NCBI RefSeq assembly: GCF_016839145.1
Contig: NZ_CP069303.1
Coordinates: forward strand, 2,604,001 to 2,668,000
Direction: 5' to 3'
Length of the DNA: 64,000 nt
Source: Shinella sp. PSBB067
GTDB lineage: Bacteria > Pseudomonadota > Alphaproteobacteria > Rhizobiales > Rhizobiaceae
Part shown: positions 34,605 through 42,903 of the stretch, piece by piece
How the letters are laid out: each line of letters starts with the position of its first letter
Numbering within the stretch: position 1 is the first letter of the stretch
Made by a program: the position numbers and the translations under genes
Notes under the pieces: model-generated
The model's database searches: none
What the model was told of the DNA's origin: nothing
Seen by the model: the letters and a program-made list of their open reading frames with translations, nothing else

Positions 34605-35543
34605 ATGACAAACGAGATCTCTTCGCCCGCTGAGAACGGTGGCTTCCTGGTCGCCGCGCTCTATCACTTCGTCTCCGTTCCGCGCTTTGCCGAACTGCGC
34701 GCGCCGCTTCAGGCGCTGTGCGAGGAAAACGGCGTGCGCGGTACGCTGCTGCTCGCCCACGAGGGCATCAACGGCACGATCGCCGGGCCGGACGCCGGTA
34801 TCCGCGCGGTGCTTTCCTTCCTGCGCAGCCAGCCGGAATTTGCCGCGCTGAAGCACAAGGAAAGCCGCGCGGGCGACATGCCGTTCCTCCGCATGAAGGT
34901 ACGGCTCAAGAAGGAGATCGTCACCATGGGCGTCGAGGACATCGACCCCAACCGCTCCGTCGGCACCTATGTCGCGCCGAAGGACTGGAACGCGCTGATC
35001 TCCGATCCGGACACGATCGTCATCGACACGCGCAACGACTACGAGACGGCGATCGGCATCTTCAAGGGCGCGATCGATCCGAACACGAAGACCTTCCGCG
35101 AATTTCCCGGCTGGGTGCGCCGGAACACCGGCCTGCACAACAAGCCGAAGATCGCCATGTACTGCACCGGCGGCATCCGCTGCGAAAAGGCGACCGCCTT
35201 CATGAAGGCCGAGGGCTTCGACGAGGTCTACCACCTCAAGGGCGGCATCCTGAAATATCTGGAGGACGTGCCGCCGGAGGAAAGCCTGTGGGAGGGCGCC
35301 TGCTTCGTCTTCGACGAGCGCGTCTCCGTCACCCATGGCCTGGAGGAAGGCGAGCACACGCTCTGCCGCGCCTGCCGCCACCCGCTGACCGCCGAGGAAA
35401 TCGCCTCCCCGCTCTACGAGCCCGGCGTCTCCTGCCCGCACTGCCATGCGAGCCGCAGCGAGGAAGACCGCATGCGCTTCCGCCAGCGGCAGAAGCAGAT
35501 GGACCTTGCGAAGAAGCGCGGCGAGCGTCATCTCGGGAAGTAG
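34605..35543 (+). CDS. trhO: tRNA uridine-34 hydroxylase (rhodanese-like)
   Basis: 312 aa. The rhodanese domain has the catalytic loop [15 protein letters not shown]; the N-terminal acylphosphatase-like part ([16 protein letters not shown]) and the C-terminal Cys pairs ([24 protein letters not shown]) are typical of TrhO/YceA. It catalyses oxygen-dependent 5-hydroxylation of U34 in tRNAs. ATG 34605 is preferred; a GTG three codons upstream is the alternative. The ribosome site is weak. It converges with the beta-glucosidase. Confidence 0.95.
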   Translation: MTNEISSPAENGGFLVAALYHFVSVPRFAELRAPLQALCEENGVRGTLLLAHEGINGTIAGPDAGIRAVLSFLRSQPEFAALKHKESRAGDMPFLRMKVRLKKEIVTMGVEDIDPNRSVGTYVAPKDWNALISDPDTIVIDTRNDYETAIGIFKGAIDPNTKTFREFPGWVRRNTGLHNKPKIAMYCTGGIRCEKATAFMKAEGFDEVYHLKGGILKYLEDVPPEESLWEGACFVFDERVSVTHGLEEGEHTLCRACRHPLTAEEIASPLYEPGVSCPHCHASRSEEDRMRFRQRQKQMDLAKKRGERHLGK

Positions 35544-35573
35544 GCGCGAAGGGCGCCTCACCCCGGCGCCAAG

Positions 35574-36950
35574 CTATCCCTCGCGATGGTTCCCCCTGGG
35601 AAACTGCCCGGCAAGCGCCGCATACCAGTGGCCGCTCTTCTTCACCGTGCGCACCTGCGTCTCATAGTCGACATGGACGATGCCGAAGCGCATGCGGTAG
35701 CCTTCCGCCCATTCGAAATTGTCCATCAGGCTCCAGGCGAAATAGCCGCGCATCGGATAGCCCTCGCTTATAAGGTCCGCAGTCACGCCGAGATGATCGG
35801 CGATGTAGTCGAGGCGGGGCTGGTCATCCACAACGCCGTTTTCCACGCCCATGTTGTAGCAGGCGCCGTTCTCCGTGATGTAGCAGTCGGGCAGCGTGTA
35901 ATCGGCATTGAGCTTGCGCACGAGATCGCCCATCGCGGGAGCATGGACTTCCCAGCCGATGTCCGTCCTGACGTCGCCCGCCGGCGGGGCCGGTACGGTG
36001 GCCGGGAAGTCCGAGCCTTCGGCCGGATCGTCGGCGACACGCATCGGCGTGTAATAGTTGAGGCCCCACCAGTCGAGCGGCTGGGAAATCGTCTCCATGT
36101 CGCCGGGCTCGATTTCGGGCATGCGGTGGCCAAGCGCCGACAGGAAGCGTTCGGGATACTCGCCCTTGAAGACCGGGCCGAAGAAGACGCCGTTGTGGAA
36201 ATCGAAGGCCCGGTCCGCCGCCGCGCGGTCGCCCGCATCGTCGCTGCCCGGATAGATCGAATGGGCATTCAGCACGAGGCCGACGGGAAGGTCCGGCCGC
36301 TCGGCGCGGATCGCCGAAACCCCGAGGCCATGGGCGAGGTTGGTGAAATGCAGCGCATGCAGCGCCGCGTCCATGTTGCGCTCGCCCGGCGCGTGGATGC
36401 CGTAGAGATGGCTGAGCCAGACCGAGCACCATGGCTCGTTGAAGGTCGCCACCGCATCCAGCCGGTCGCCGAGGCGGGCGATGACCGTGCGGGCATAGCG
36501 CTGGAAGGCATAGGCGGTCTGCCGGGCCGTCCAGCCGCCCTCGCCCGCCAGCATCAGCGGCAGGTCCCAGTGGTAGAGCGTCGCGAAGGCCTTGATGCCA
36601 CGCGCCTTCAGCCCGTCGACGAGGCGGTCGTAGAAATCCAGCCCCTTCTCGTTCACCGGCCCGGTGCCTTCGGGCACGATGCGCGGCCAGGCGATGGAGA
36701 AGCGGTAGGCCGCAACGCCGAGCGACTGGATGAGGTCGAGGTCGTCTTCCAGCCGGTTGTAGTGGTCGCAGGCGATATCGCCGTTGTGCCGGCCGTAGAC
36801 CCGCCCCGGCATGTTGGAAAAGGCATCCCAGATCGACGGCTTGCGGCCATCCGCCTTTGTCGCGCCCTCGATCTGGAACGCGGCGGTCGCCACGCCGAAC
36901 ACGAAATCGCCGGGGAAACGGCCGGCGAGGGTCTTGGTCTCTGGGATCAT
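35574..36950 (-). CDS. GH1 beta-glucosidase
   Basis: 458 aa, normal for bacterial GH1. Acid/base glutamate in ATFNEPWC, nucleophile in YITENGACYN, plus N-terminal FVFGVATAAFQIEGA and the C-terminal GYFAWSLMDNFEWAEGY. It splits beta-glucosides and related disaccharides in the cytosol (no signal peptide). The ATG 36950 has GAGAAGAGA before it. A near-palindrome CTGTAACGTTGCAG lies 27 nt upstream and may be a LacI-type operator. No transporter is directly adjacent. Confidence 0.95.
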   Translation of the reverse strand: MIPETKTLAGRFPGDFVFGVATAAFQIEGATKADGRKPSIWDAFSNMPGRVYGRHNGDIACDHYNRLEDDLDLIQSLGVAAYRFSIAWPRIVPEGTGPVNEKGLDFYDRLVDGLKARGIKAFATLYHWDLPLMLAGEGGWTARQTAYAFQRYARTVIARLGDRLDAVATFNEPWCSVWLSHLYGIHAPGERNMDAALHALHFTNLAHGLGVSAIRAERPDLPVGLVLNAHSIYPGSDDAGDRAAADRAFDFHNGVFFGPVFKGEYPERFLSALGHRMPEIEPGDMETISQPLDWWGLNYYTPMRVADDPAEGSDFPATVPAPPAGDVRTDIGWEVHAPAMGDLVRKLNADYTLPDCYITENGACYNMGVENGVVDDQPRLDYIADHLGVTADLISEGYPMRGYFAWSLMDNFEWAEGYRMRFGIVHVDYETQVRTVKKSGHWYAALAGQFPRGNHREG

Positions 36951-36976
36951 TCTCTTCTCGGGTATGAAAATCAAAT

Positions 36977-36990
36977 CTGTAACGTTGCAG
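36977..36990. promoter_or_regulatory. Possible LacI-type operator before beta-glucosidase
   Basis: CTGTAACGTTGCAG is symmetric except for one base pair around a central AACGTT, the core of many LacI-family sites. It lies 27-40 nt upstream of the start codon, where it would block the promoter. The cognate regulator is not evident. Confidence 0.45.
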
Positions 36991-37125
36991 TAATGCGCGC
37001 GGATGTAAAAATCAATGCGTCCGGATCGGGGCTTACCCAAAGGAGCGCCGCCCTAAATCAGAGACAGCTTAAACAAGGATTAGGTATTTCCCTGCACCAT
37101 AGCTCTATTTGGCGGTGTTGGAGGC

Positions 37126-38028
37126 GTGGTGCAAAGGATCCCGAAACATCTCGTGCGAAAAGGCATGTTCATCGAGGCGATGGAATGCCCGAACGACGAG
37201 TTTTCCGGTCGCCGCTTCTACGTGCAATCCGACGAGATGCTGCGCGTGATCCTCGCGACATCGGCGGCCTACGCCCTGGTCAACACGCAGAAGAGCATGG
37301 TGGACGCGGGCGCGACGACGGATGCCGCATCCGGCAGGCAGGCCGAGGAGCGCAGGCGAACCCTTGAAGTCGTTTCACAGTCGGCGCACGCCCTGCGCGA
37401 CGGTTTCGCGGCCGCCCGGTCCGGCCACTTCGAGGCCGAGACACTCGGACCGGTGGCCGACAATATTTCCGACCGCATCGAGGCGGACCCCGACGTCTTC
37501 CTGAAGGTCACGCGCCTGAAGACCAAGGACGAGGGCACCTATGTCCATTCGCTGGCGGTCAGCGCCCTCATGATGCGGCTTGCCCGCCTGCTCCACTATG
37601 ACGAGGACGCGGTGCGCGAGCTTGGCGTGGCGGGCCTGCTGCACGATGTCGGCAAGCTCATGGTCCCGAACGCGGTCCTCAACAAGAACGGGGGCCTCGA
37701 TACGGATGAAAAGCGCCTGATGCGCACCCACCCGGAGCTTGGATACCGGCTGCTGAAGGAACAGGACGGCATTTCCAGCACCATCCTCGATGTGTGCCGC
37801 CATCATCACGAAGCGCTCGACGGCAGCGGCTATCCGCTCGGCCTGAAAGCCGGCCAGATAAGCCGGGAGGTCCGCCTCGCCACCGTCTGCGACGTCTTCG
37901 AGGCCCTGACGAGCGCCCGCCCCTACAAGCGGCCGTGGGAAACGAGGGATGCACTGAACTGGATGTTCGAGCGCGGCCACCTGTTCGACAAGAAGCTGGT
38001 CATCCGCCTCGGCAGCATCTTCTCCTGA
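37126..38028 (+). CDS. HD-GYP cyclic-di-GMP phosphodiesterase
   Basis: 300 aa. The N-terminal DUF3391 segment (IPKHLVRKGMFIEAME) precedes an HD-GYP domain with LLHDVGKLMVPNAVL and HHHEALDGSGYPLGL, all key residues present. Such enzymes linearise c-di-GMP to pGpG or GMP. The start is GTG 37126 or the GTG next to it; GGAGG lies only 1-4 nt before, so the second GTG is more plausible mechanically. Divergent from the beta-glucosidase. Likely active, unlike the degenerate GGDEF at 13.2-15.5 kb. Confidence 0.92.
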   Translation: MVQRIPKHLVRKGMFIEAMECPNDEFSGRRFYVQSDEMLRVILATSAAYALVNTQKSMVDAGATTDAASGRQAEERRRTLEVVSQSAHALRDGFAAARSGHFEAETLGPVADNISDRIEADPDVFLKVTRLKTKDEGTYVHSLAVSALMMRLARLLHYDEDAVRELGVAGLLHDVGKLMVPNAVLNKNGGLDTDEKRLMRTHPELGYRLLKEQDGISSTILDVCRHHHEALDGSGYPLGLKAGQISREVRLATVCDVFEALTSARPYKRPWETRDALNWMFERGHLFDKKLVIRLGSIFS

Positions 38029-38071
38029 GGAAAGGGATCACCGCCGTGCCGCGGCGATCCGGCATTCGACG

Positions 38072-39256
38072 TCAGACCTTCACCCAGGCCCCGTTCCGCT
38101 TCGAGGACTGCACGCAGGCATCGACGAAGATCATGCCCTTGAGGCCGTCGTCGACCGTCGGATAGGTGACGGCCGGATCGACCTTCGCGCCGCTGCGCTT
38201 GGCATGGATGGCGCGTGCGGCTTCGGAATAGATGTTGGCGAAGCCTTCGAGATAACCTTCCGGGTGGCCGGACGGCACGCGGCTGACGCGGGCGGCGGCC
38301 GGGCCGGAGCCCGCACCGCCCCGCGTGATGAGGCGCTTCGGCTCACCGAATGGCGTGTACCAGAGATAGTTCGGATCGGCCTGCACCCATTCGAGGCCGC
38401 CCTTCGTGCCATAGACGCGGACCTTCAGGCCGTTCTCGTGCCCGGGCGCGACCTGGCTGCACCAGAGCGTGCCCTTGGCGCGCACCCCGTCCTTCTCCTT
38501 GAAGCGCATCATGACATGGGCGTTATCGTCCAGCCTGCGGCCCGGCACGAAGCTGTCTAGGTCGGCGGCAAGCTCCTCCAGTTCGAGGCCGGAGACGAAG
38601 CAGCCGAGATTGTAGGCATGCGTGCCGATATCGCCGGTAGAGCCGCCCGCGCCGGATTTGGTGGGGTCCGTGCGCCAGGCGGCCTGCTTCTGGCCGCTGC
38701 TCTCGATGTCCTCGGTCAGCCAGTCCTGCGGATATTCCATCTGCACGAGGCGGATCGCGCCGAGCTCGCCGTTCCGGATCATCTCCCGGGCCTGCCGGAC
38801 CATGGGGTAGCCGGTGTAATTATGCGTCAGCACGAAGAGCGCGTCGCTCTCTTCCGTGAGCTTCCTCAGCTTGCGCGCGTCGGCCAGCGTCGAGGTCAGC
38901 GGCTTGTCGCAGATGACGTGGATGCCGCGCTTCAGGAATTCCTTGGCCGCCTCGTAATGCACGTGGTTGGGCGTGACGATCGCCACCGCCTCGATACCGT
39001 TCTTCAGCTTGGCCTCGCGGATCGCCATCTCCTTGAAGCTGCCATAGCTGCGCGACGGGTCGAGCCCGAGCTCGCGCGCCGACTGCTCGGCCCTCTCCGG
39101 CGAGGACGACAGCGCGCCGGCGACGAGCTCGTAGTGGTCGTCGAGCCGGGCGGCGATGCGGTGCACCCCGCCGATGAACGCGCCCGAACCGCCGCCGACC
39201 ATGCCGAGCCGGATGCGGCGCTCCCGCGCCTCGCTTGCGCTTCCTTCGATTGCCAT
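38072..39256 (-). CDS. Gfo/Idh/MocA-family sugar dehydrogenase
   Basis: 394 aa. Rossmann motif GMVGGGSGAFIGGVHR, then CDKPLTSTL (family EKP lysine, here DKP) and GDIGTHAYNLG with the catalytic histidine. These NAD(P)-dependent enzymes oxidise sugars or inositols, often to 3-keto intermediates. AGGAGG 8 nt before ATG 39256 fixes the start. It follows the TIM-barrel isomerase gene on the same strand across a family B repeat, so the two probably act in one pathway fed by the nearby CUT2 transporter. Substrate unknown. Confidence 0.9.
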   Translation of the reverse strand: MAIEGSASEARERRIRLGMVGGGSGAFIGGVHRIAARLDDHYELVAGALSSSPERAEQSARELGLDPSRSYGSFKEMAIREAKLKNGIEAVAIVTPNHVHYEAAKEFLKRGIHVICDKPLTSTLADARKLRKLTEESDALFVLTHNYTGYPMVRQAREMIRNGELGAIRLVQMEYPQDWLTEDIESSGQKQAAWRTDPTKSGAGGSTGDIGTHAYNLGCFVSGLELEELAADLDSFVPGRRLDDNAHVMMRFKEKDGVRAKGTLWCSQVAPGHENGLKVRVYGTKGGLEWVQADPNYLWYTPFGEPKRLITRGGAGSGPAAARVSRVPSGHPEGYLEGFANIYSEAARAIHAKRSGAKVDPAVTYPTVDDGLKGMIFVDACVQSSKRNGAWVKV

Positions 39257-39293
39257 CCTGTGTTCCTCCTTAGCGTTTTTCGCGGGGCAAAGG

Positions 39294-39432
39294 CCCCTCA
39301 TCCGGCCTGCCGGCCACCTTCTCCCCGCAAGCGGGGCGACGGAAATTTGCCGCACTGTTTTCCCAAACCTTCACCCATTGCGTGGGGCACGTCCCCTCTC
39401 CCCGCTTGCGGGGAGAGGGTTAGGGTGAGGGG
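39294..39432. repeat. Intergenic repeat family B, copy 1
   Basis: A 139-bp palindromic element with ends CCCCTCATCC and GGGTGAGGGG and internal stems CTCCCCGCAAGCGGGG and CCTCTCCCCGCTTGCGGGG. A second copy lies at 61042-61148 between gltX and lysS. It sits between two genes of one putative operon and could tune downstream expression. Comparable RIME-like elements are widespread in rhizobia. Confidence 0.8.
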
Positions 39433-39438
39433 CAGCCC

Positions 39439-40491
39439 TCAAAGCCCGAGCATGCGCCGGTTCGCCGCCTGATCCGTCCCCGCATCGGCAAAGTCGTCGA
39501 ACGCCTTTTCCGTCACGCGGATGATATGCGCGTTCACGAATTCCGCCCCCTCGCGCGCGCCGTCCTCCGGGTGCTTCAGCGCGCATTCCCATTCGACCAC
39601 GGCCCAGCCGGCGAAATCGTTCGCGGCCATCTTGGAGAAGACGGCGCCGAAATCGACCTGGCCGTCGCCGAGCGAGCGGAAGCGGCCGGCGCGGTTCACC
39701 CAGCTCTGGTAGCCGCCATAGACGCCCTGCCGGCCCGTCGGGTTGAACTCGGCATCCTTCACATGGAACATGCGGATGCGGTCCTTGTAGATGTCGATAT
39801 TGTCGAGATAGTCGAGGCACTGAAGGACATAGTGCGAGGGGTCGTAGAGCATGCAGGCGCGGGCATGGTTGCCGGTGCGCTCCAGGAACATCTCGTAGGT
39901 GATGCCGTCGTGCAGGTCCTCGCCCGGATGGATCTCGTAGCAGATGTCGACGCCGTTCTCCTCGGCATGGTCGAGGATCGGCTTCCAGCGCTTCGCCAGT
40001 TCATCGAAGGCGGTTTCGACGAGGCCGGCGGGGCGCTGCGGCCAGGGATAGACGAAGGGCCAGGCGAGCGCGCCGGAGAAGCTGGCCATCGCATCGAGGC
40101 CGAGGTTCTTCGACGCTGTCAGCGCCAGCTTCACCTGCTCCACCGCCCATGCCTGCCGCGCCTTCGGATTGCCGCGCACTTCGGACACGGCAAAGCCGTC
40201 GAAGGCCTCGTCATAGGCGGGATGCACGGCGACGAGCTGGCCCTGCAGATGGGTGGAAAGCTCGGTGATCTCGACGCCGTTCTCCCGCGCCTTGCCGGCG
40301 AACTCGTCGCAATAGGCCCTGGATTCCGCCGCCTTCTTCAGGTCGATGAGGCGCGCGTCCCAGGTCGGCACCTGCACGCCCCTGTAGCCGATGTCGGCCG
40401 CCCATTTGGTGATCGAGTCCCAGGAATTGAACGGCGCGGCATCACCGGCGAACTGCGCGAGAAACAGGCCGGGGCCCTTGATCGTCTTCAT
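39439..40491 (-). CDS. Sugar-phosphate isomerase/epimerase-like TIM-barrel protein
   Basis: 350 aa. AP-endonuclease-2/IolE-type fold: DIGYRGVQVPTWDARL, THLQGQLVAVHPAYD, ICYEIHPGEDLHDG, MLYDPSHYVLQ, FHVKDAEF and VVEWECAL supply the metal ligands Glu, Asp, His and Glu. Members isomerise or epimerise sugars, or process 3-keto sugars together with Gfo/Idh enzymes. GGAGGAAG precedes the ATG. First gene after the palindrome at 40545. It is probably co-transcribed with the dehydrogenase downstream. Confidence 0.9.
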   Translation of the reverse strand: MKTIKGPGLFLAQFAGDAAPFNSWDSITKWAADIGYRGVQVPTWDARLIDLKKAAESRAYCDEFAGKARENGVEITELSTHLQGQLVAVHPAYDEAFDGFAVSEVRGNPKARQAWAVEQVKLALTASKNLGLDAMASFSGALAWPFVYPWPQRPAGLVETAFDELAKRWKPILDHAEENGVDICYEIHPGEDLHDGITYEMFLERTGNHARACMLYDPSHYVLQCLDYLDNIDIYKDRIRMFHVKDAEFNPTGRQGVYGGYQSWVNRAGRFRSLGDGQVDFGAVFSKMAANDFAGWAVVEWECALKHPEDGAREGAEFVNAHIIRVTEKAFDDFADAGTDQAANRRMLGL

Positions 40492-40544
40492 TTCGGCTTC
40501 CTCCCATGGAGCTGGCCATGGTCGCGGCCAGTCGATGATATTTT

Positions 40545-40560
40545 TGCGGTACGTACCGCA
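40545..40560. promoter_or_regulatory. Perfect 16-bp palindrome upstream of the isomerase gene
   Basis: TGCGGTACGTACCGCA is fully self-complementary and lies 54 nt before the isomerase start, in a short AT-rich patch. This suggests an operator for a dimeric regulator and an independent promoter for the isomerase-dehydrogenase pair. Confidence 0.65.
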
Positions 40561-40704
40561 GCGCGTGGAAAGCTATCGGCCTTTGGCCGGGCGGGCAATG
40601 CGGAATTATAAGAGTTGATGGAATGTGAGGGGCGGTGGTGACGCGGCACCAAGGGCGTCCGCCAAGCCAGTGCCAGTACCTCGCTCCGCCCTCTCCCCTC
40701 TCCT

Positions 40705-40781
40705 TCGTCATGGTCGGGCCTGACCCGACCATCCACGCCACAGCCGCGGGTGGATCCTCGGGTCAAGCCCGAGGATGACGA
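40705..40781. repeat. Intergenic repeat family C (inverted pair)
   Basis: Two roughly 35-bp arms in inverted orientation, TCGTCATGGTCGGGCCTGAC and its partner ending GAGGATGACGA, with a short GC spacer. A partial copy (GTCGTGGTCGGGCTCGACCC) is at 62743-62776. It is non-coding. The whole 40492-40850 spacer otherwise contains only the palindrome at 40545 and the terminator at 40810. Confidence 0.7.
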
Positions 40782-40809
40782 CAGAGAGTGTGGCGTGGCC
40801 ATGGACAAA

Positions 40810-40833
40810 CCGCCCGGGTAAAAACCCGGGCGG
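40810..40833 (-). terminator. Terminator of the sugar ABC operon
   Basis: A perfect 10-bp stem CCGCCCGGGT/ACCCGGGCGG with a 4-nt loop, 17 nt past the stop of the substrate-binding-protein gene. It separates the transporter from the isomerase gene. Confidence 0.8.
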
Positions 40834-40850
40834 CTCGCTTCGTCGTCAGC

Positions 40851-41801
40851 TCAGAACGGGGAATCCGGGAAGTAGAAGTCCTTCGCGTTGTCCTTCGTCA
40901 CCAGCGTGGCGTCGATGGTGTAGACGCCGCGGACCGGGACCTGGCCGTAGAAGTTGGCGGCGGTCATTTCGAGCGCGGTGCCCACCATTGCCGGCGGATA
41001 GAGCACGTCGACCGGGATCATCTTGTCGCCGTCCATGACCTTCTTGATCATGTCCTTCGAGCCGGCGCCGGCGATGACATACTGGATGTCCGTGCGGCCG
41101 GCCTGCTCGATGGCCTGGAGAACGCCGACGGCCATGTCGTCGTCCTGGCACCATACGACGTCGATCTTTTGGTACTTCGTCAGGTAGTCCTGCATGACCT
41201 TGAAGGCGTCGTCGCGGTTCCAGTTGCCGTACTGGCGGTCGAGGACCTTGACGTTCGAGCCCTCGATGCCCTTGTCGAAACCATCCTGGCGCTGCTGGTC
41301 GATCGGGATCGCCATGCCCCTGATAACGACGACTTCGGCATCCGGCGTCGTAGTCTTGATATATTCGCCGGCCGTCTGGCCGAGGGCGAAGTTGTTGCCG
41401 GCGACGTAGAGGTCACGCACGGAATTGTCGTTGGCGCTCGGCGCACGGTCGACGAGCGCGACGAAGGTGCCCTTGCCCTTGACTTCCTTGATGGCGTTGA
41501 CCAGCGGATCCGGGTCGGTCGGCAGGATGACGAGCGCGTCGATGCCCTGCGTTTCGAGGTCCTGCACGGCATTCGCCTGGCTTGCCGGATCCGGCGAGGT
41601 CTTGACGATGACGTTGAGGCCCGGATTGCGCTCCATCAGGAGCTTGGCGACGCGCTCGGCGTGGTAGACGACGCCCGCCGTCCAGCCGTGGTCGGCGGCC
41701 GGGATCGACACGCCGATCGTCACCTTCTTGTCTTCCGCATGGACGGCACCGGCGATGAGCGCCATGGCCGCGACCGTCAGGCCGAGTAGTTTCTTGCGCA
41801 T
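40851..41801 (-). CDS. Sugar ABC transporter substrate-binding protein (CUT2)
   Basis: 316 aa. Signal peptide MRKKLLGLTVAAMALIAGAVHA-ED. Periplasmic-binding-protein type 1 fold: KVTIGVSIPAADHGWTAGVV, GIDALVILPTDPDPL, VVWCQDDDMAVGVLQAI. It captures a sugar in the periplasm for the permease and ATPase encoded upstream. Ribose/xylose/fructose-class ligands are possible; sequence alone does not decide. Ribosome site GGGAGGAAAATC. Last gene of the ATPase-permease-binding protein operon, followed by a strong terminator. Confidence 0.93.
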   Translation of the reverse strand: MRKKLLGLTVAAMALIAGAVHAEDKKVTIGVSIPAADHGWTAGVVYHAERVAKLLMERNPGLNVIVKTSPDPASQANAVQDLETQGIDALVILPTDPDPLVNAIKEVKGKGTFVALVDRAPSANDNSVRDLYVAGNNFALGQTAGEYIKTTTPDAEVVVIRGMAIPIDQQRQDGFDKGIEGSNVKVLDRQYGNWNRDDAFKVMQDYLTKYQKIDVVWCQDDDMAVGVLQAIEQAGRTDIQYVIAGAGSKDMIKKVMDGDKMIPVDVLYPPAMVGTALEMTAANFYGQVPVRGVYTIDATLVTKDNAKDFYFPDSPF

Positions 41802-41861
41802 GATTTTCCTCCCAAAAGCAGGTCTGACATGAATGCCGGGCGACCAGAAACCCGGTTGGTT

Positions 41862-42866
41862 CTACGATTTCCGCACCAGCGAACGCTGGACGAGCATCGC
41901 AATGATGATGATCGCGCCCTGGATGGCCCCGATCAGGTATTCGCTGATGAAGTTGGACAGCAGCATGATGTTGCCGACCAGTTCGAGAATGAAGGCGCCG
42001 CAGATCGTGCCCCAGACGCGCCCCGCCCCGCCCTTCAGCGCCGTGCCGCCGACGACGACGGCGGTAATGGCCTGCAATTCCCACAGGATGCCGGTGGTGG
42101 CCGAGGTGGAGCCGAGGCGCGGCACGTAGAGCAGCACGGCGATGGCGACGCACAGGCCCTGGATGACGAAGGCGATGGTGCGCACGCGGTTGACCGGGAT
42201 GCCGGAATAGCGCGCCACGTCGCTGTTCGAGCCGACCGCCACGACATGGCGGCCGTAGCGCGTGCGATAGAGGATGAAGGCGGCGATGGCGGTGACGACG
42301 AGGATGATGACGATCGGCACCGGCACGCCGAAGATGTAGCCGAAATAGGCGGGGCGATACATCGCCTGCAATTCCGGCTCGCGCAGCGTGATGGCGCCGC
42401 CCTGCGACAGCCAGGTGGTGAGGCCGCGATAGATGCCCATCGTGCCGAGCGTTGCGATGAAAGGCTCGATCCTGCCGACCGTGGTGATGAGGCCGTTGGC
42501 AAGTCCGCAGGCCGCGCCGATGACGATCGTGAGCGCCATGGCGGCGGCGAGCATCAGGCCAGGATCGGCGATGACGCCGGAATTCATGAAGAGAATCATG
42601 ATCGAGGCGACGAAGGCGACCATGGAGCCGACAGAGAGATCGAGGTCGCCGGAGGAGATGACGAAGGTGGCGCCGACCGCGATGATCGCGATGAAGGCGC
42701 TGCGCGTCGCGACATTGGCGAGGTTGTTGAGCCCGATGAAATTGGGGTTCACCAGCGCGCCGACGATGAGCAGCAGCGCGAGCGCAGCGAAGGGCGCGAC
42801 GGCCCTCAGGTCCACATCCCGCCAGCTTCGGCCCCGCGGCTTGGTTTCGACTGCGTCTTCCGTCAT
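41862..42866 (-). CDS. Sugar ABC transporter permease (CUT2, RbsC-like)
   Basis: 334 aa, eight to ten hydrophobic helices. GLANGLITTVGRIEPFIATLGTMGIYRGL is split by typical RbsC motifs, and VGGTALKGGAGRVWGTICGA is the EAA-like cytoplasmic loop contacting the ATPase. It forms a homodimeric inner-membrane channel. It starts 37 bp after the ATPase gene and is followed 60 bp later by the binding protein. Confidence 0.93.
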   Translation of the reverse strand: MTEDAVETKPRGRSWRDVDLRAVAPFAALALLLIVGALVNPNFIGLNNLANVATRSAFIAIIAVGATFVISSGDLDLSVGSMVAFVASIMILFMNSGVIADPGLMLAAAMALTIVIGAACGLANGLITTVGRIEPFIATLGTMGIYRGLTTWLSQGGAITLREPELQAMYRPAYFGYIFGVPVPIVIILVVTAIAAFILYRTRYGRHVVAVGSNSDVARYSGIPVNRVRTIAFVIQGLCVAIAVLLYVPRLGSTSATTGILWELQAITAVVVGGTALKGGAGRVWGTICGAFILELVGNIMLLSNFISEYLIGAIQGAIIIIAMLVQRSLVRKS

Positions 42867-42903
42867 GTTCGTCCCCGACGTGAATTTGTTGTGCTGGCGG
42901 CGA

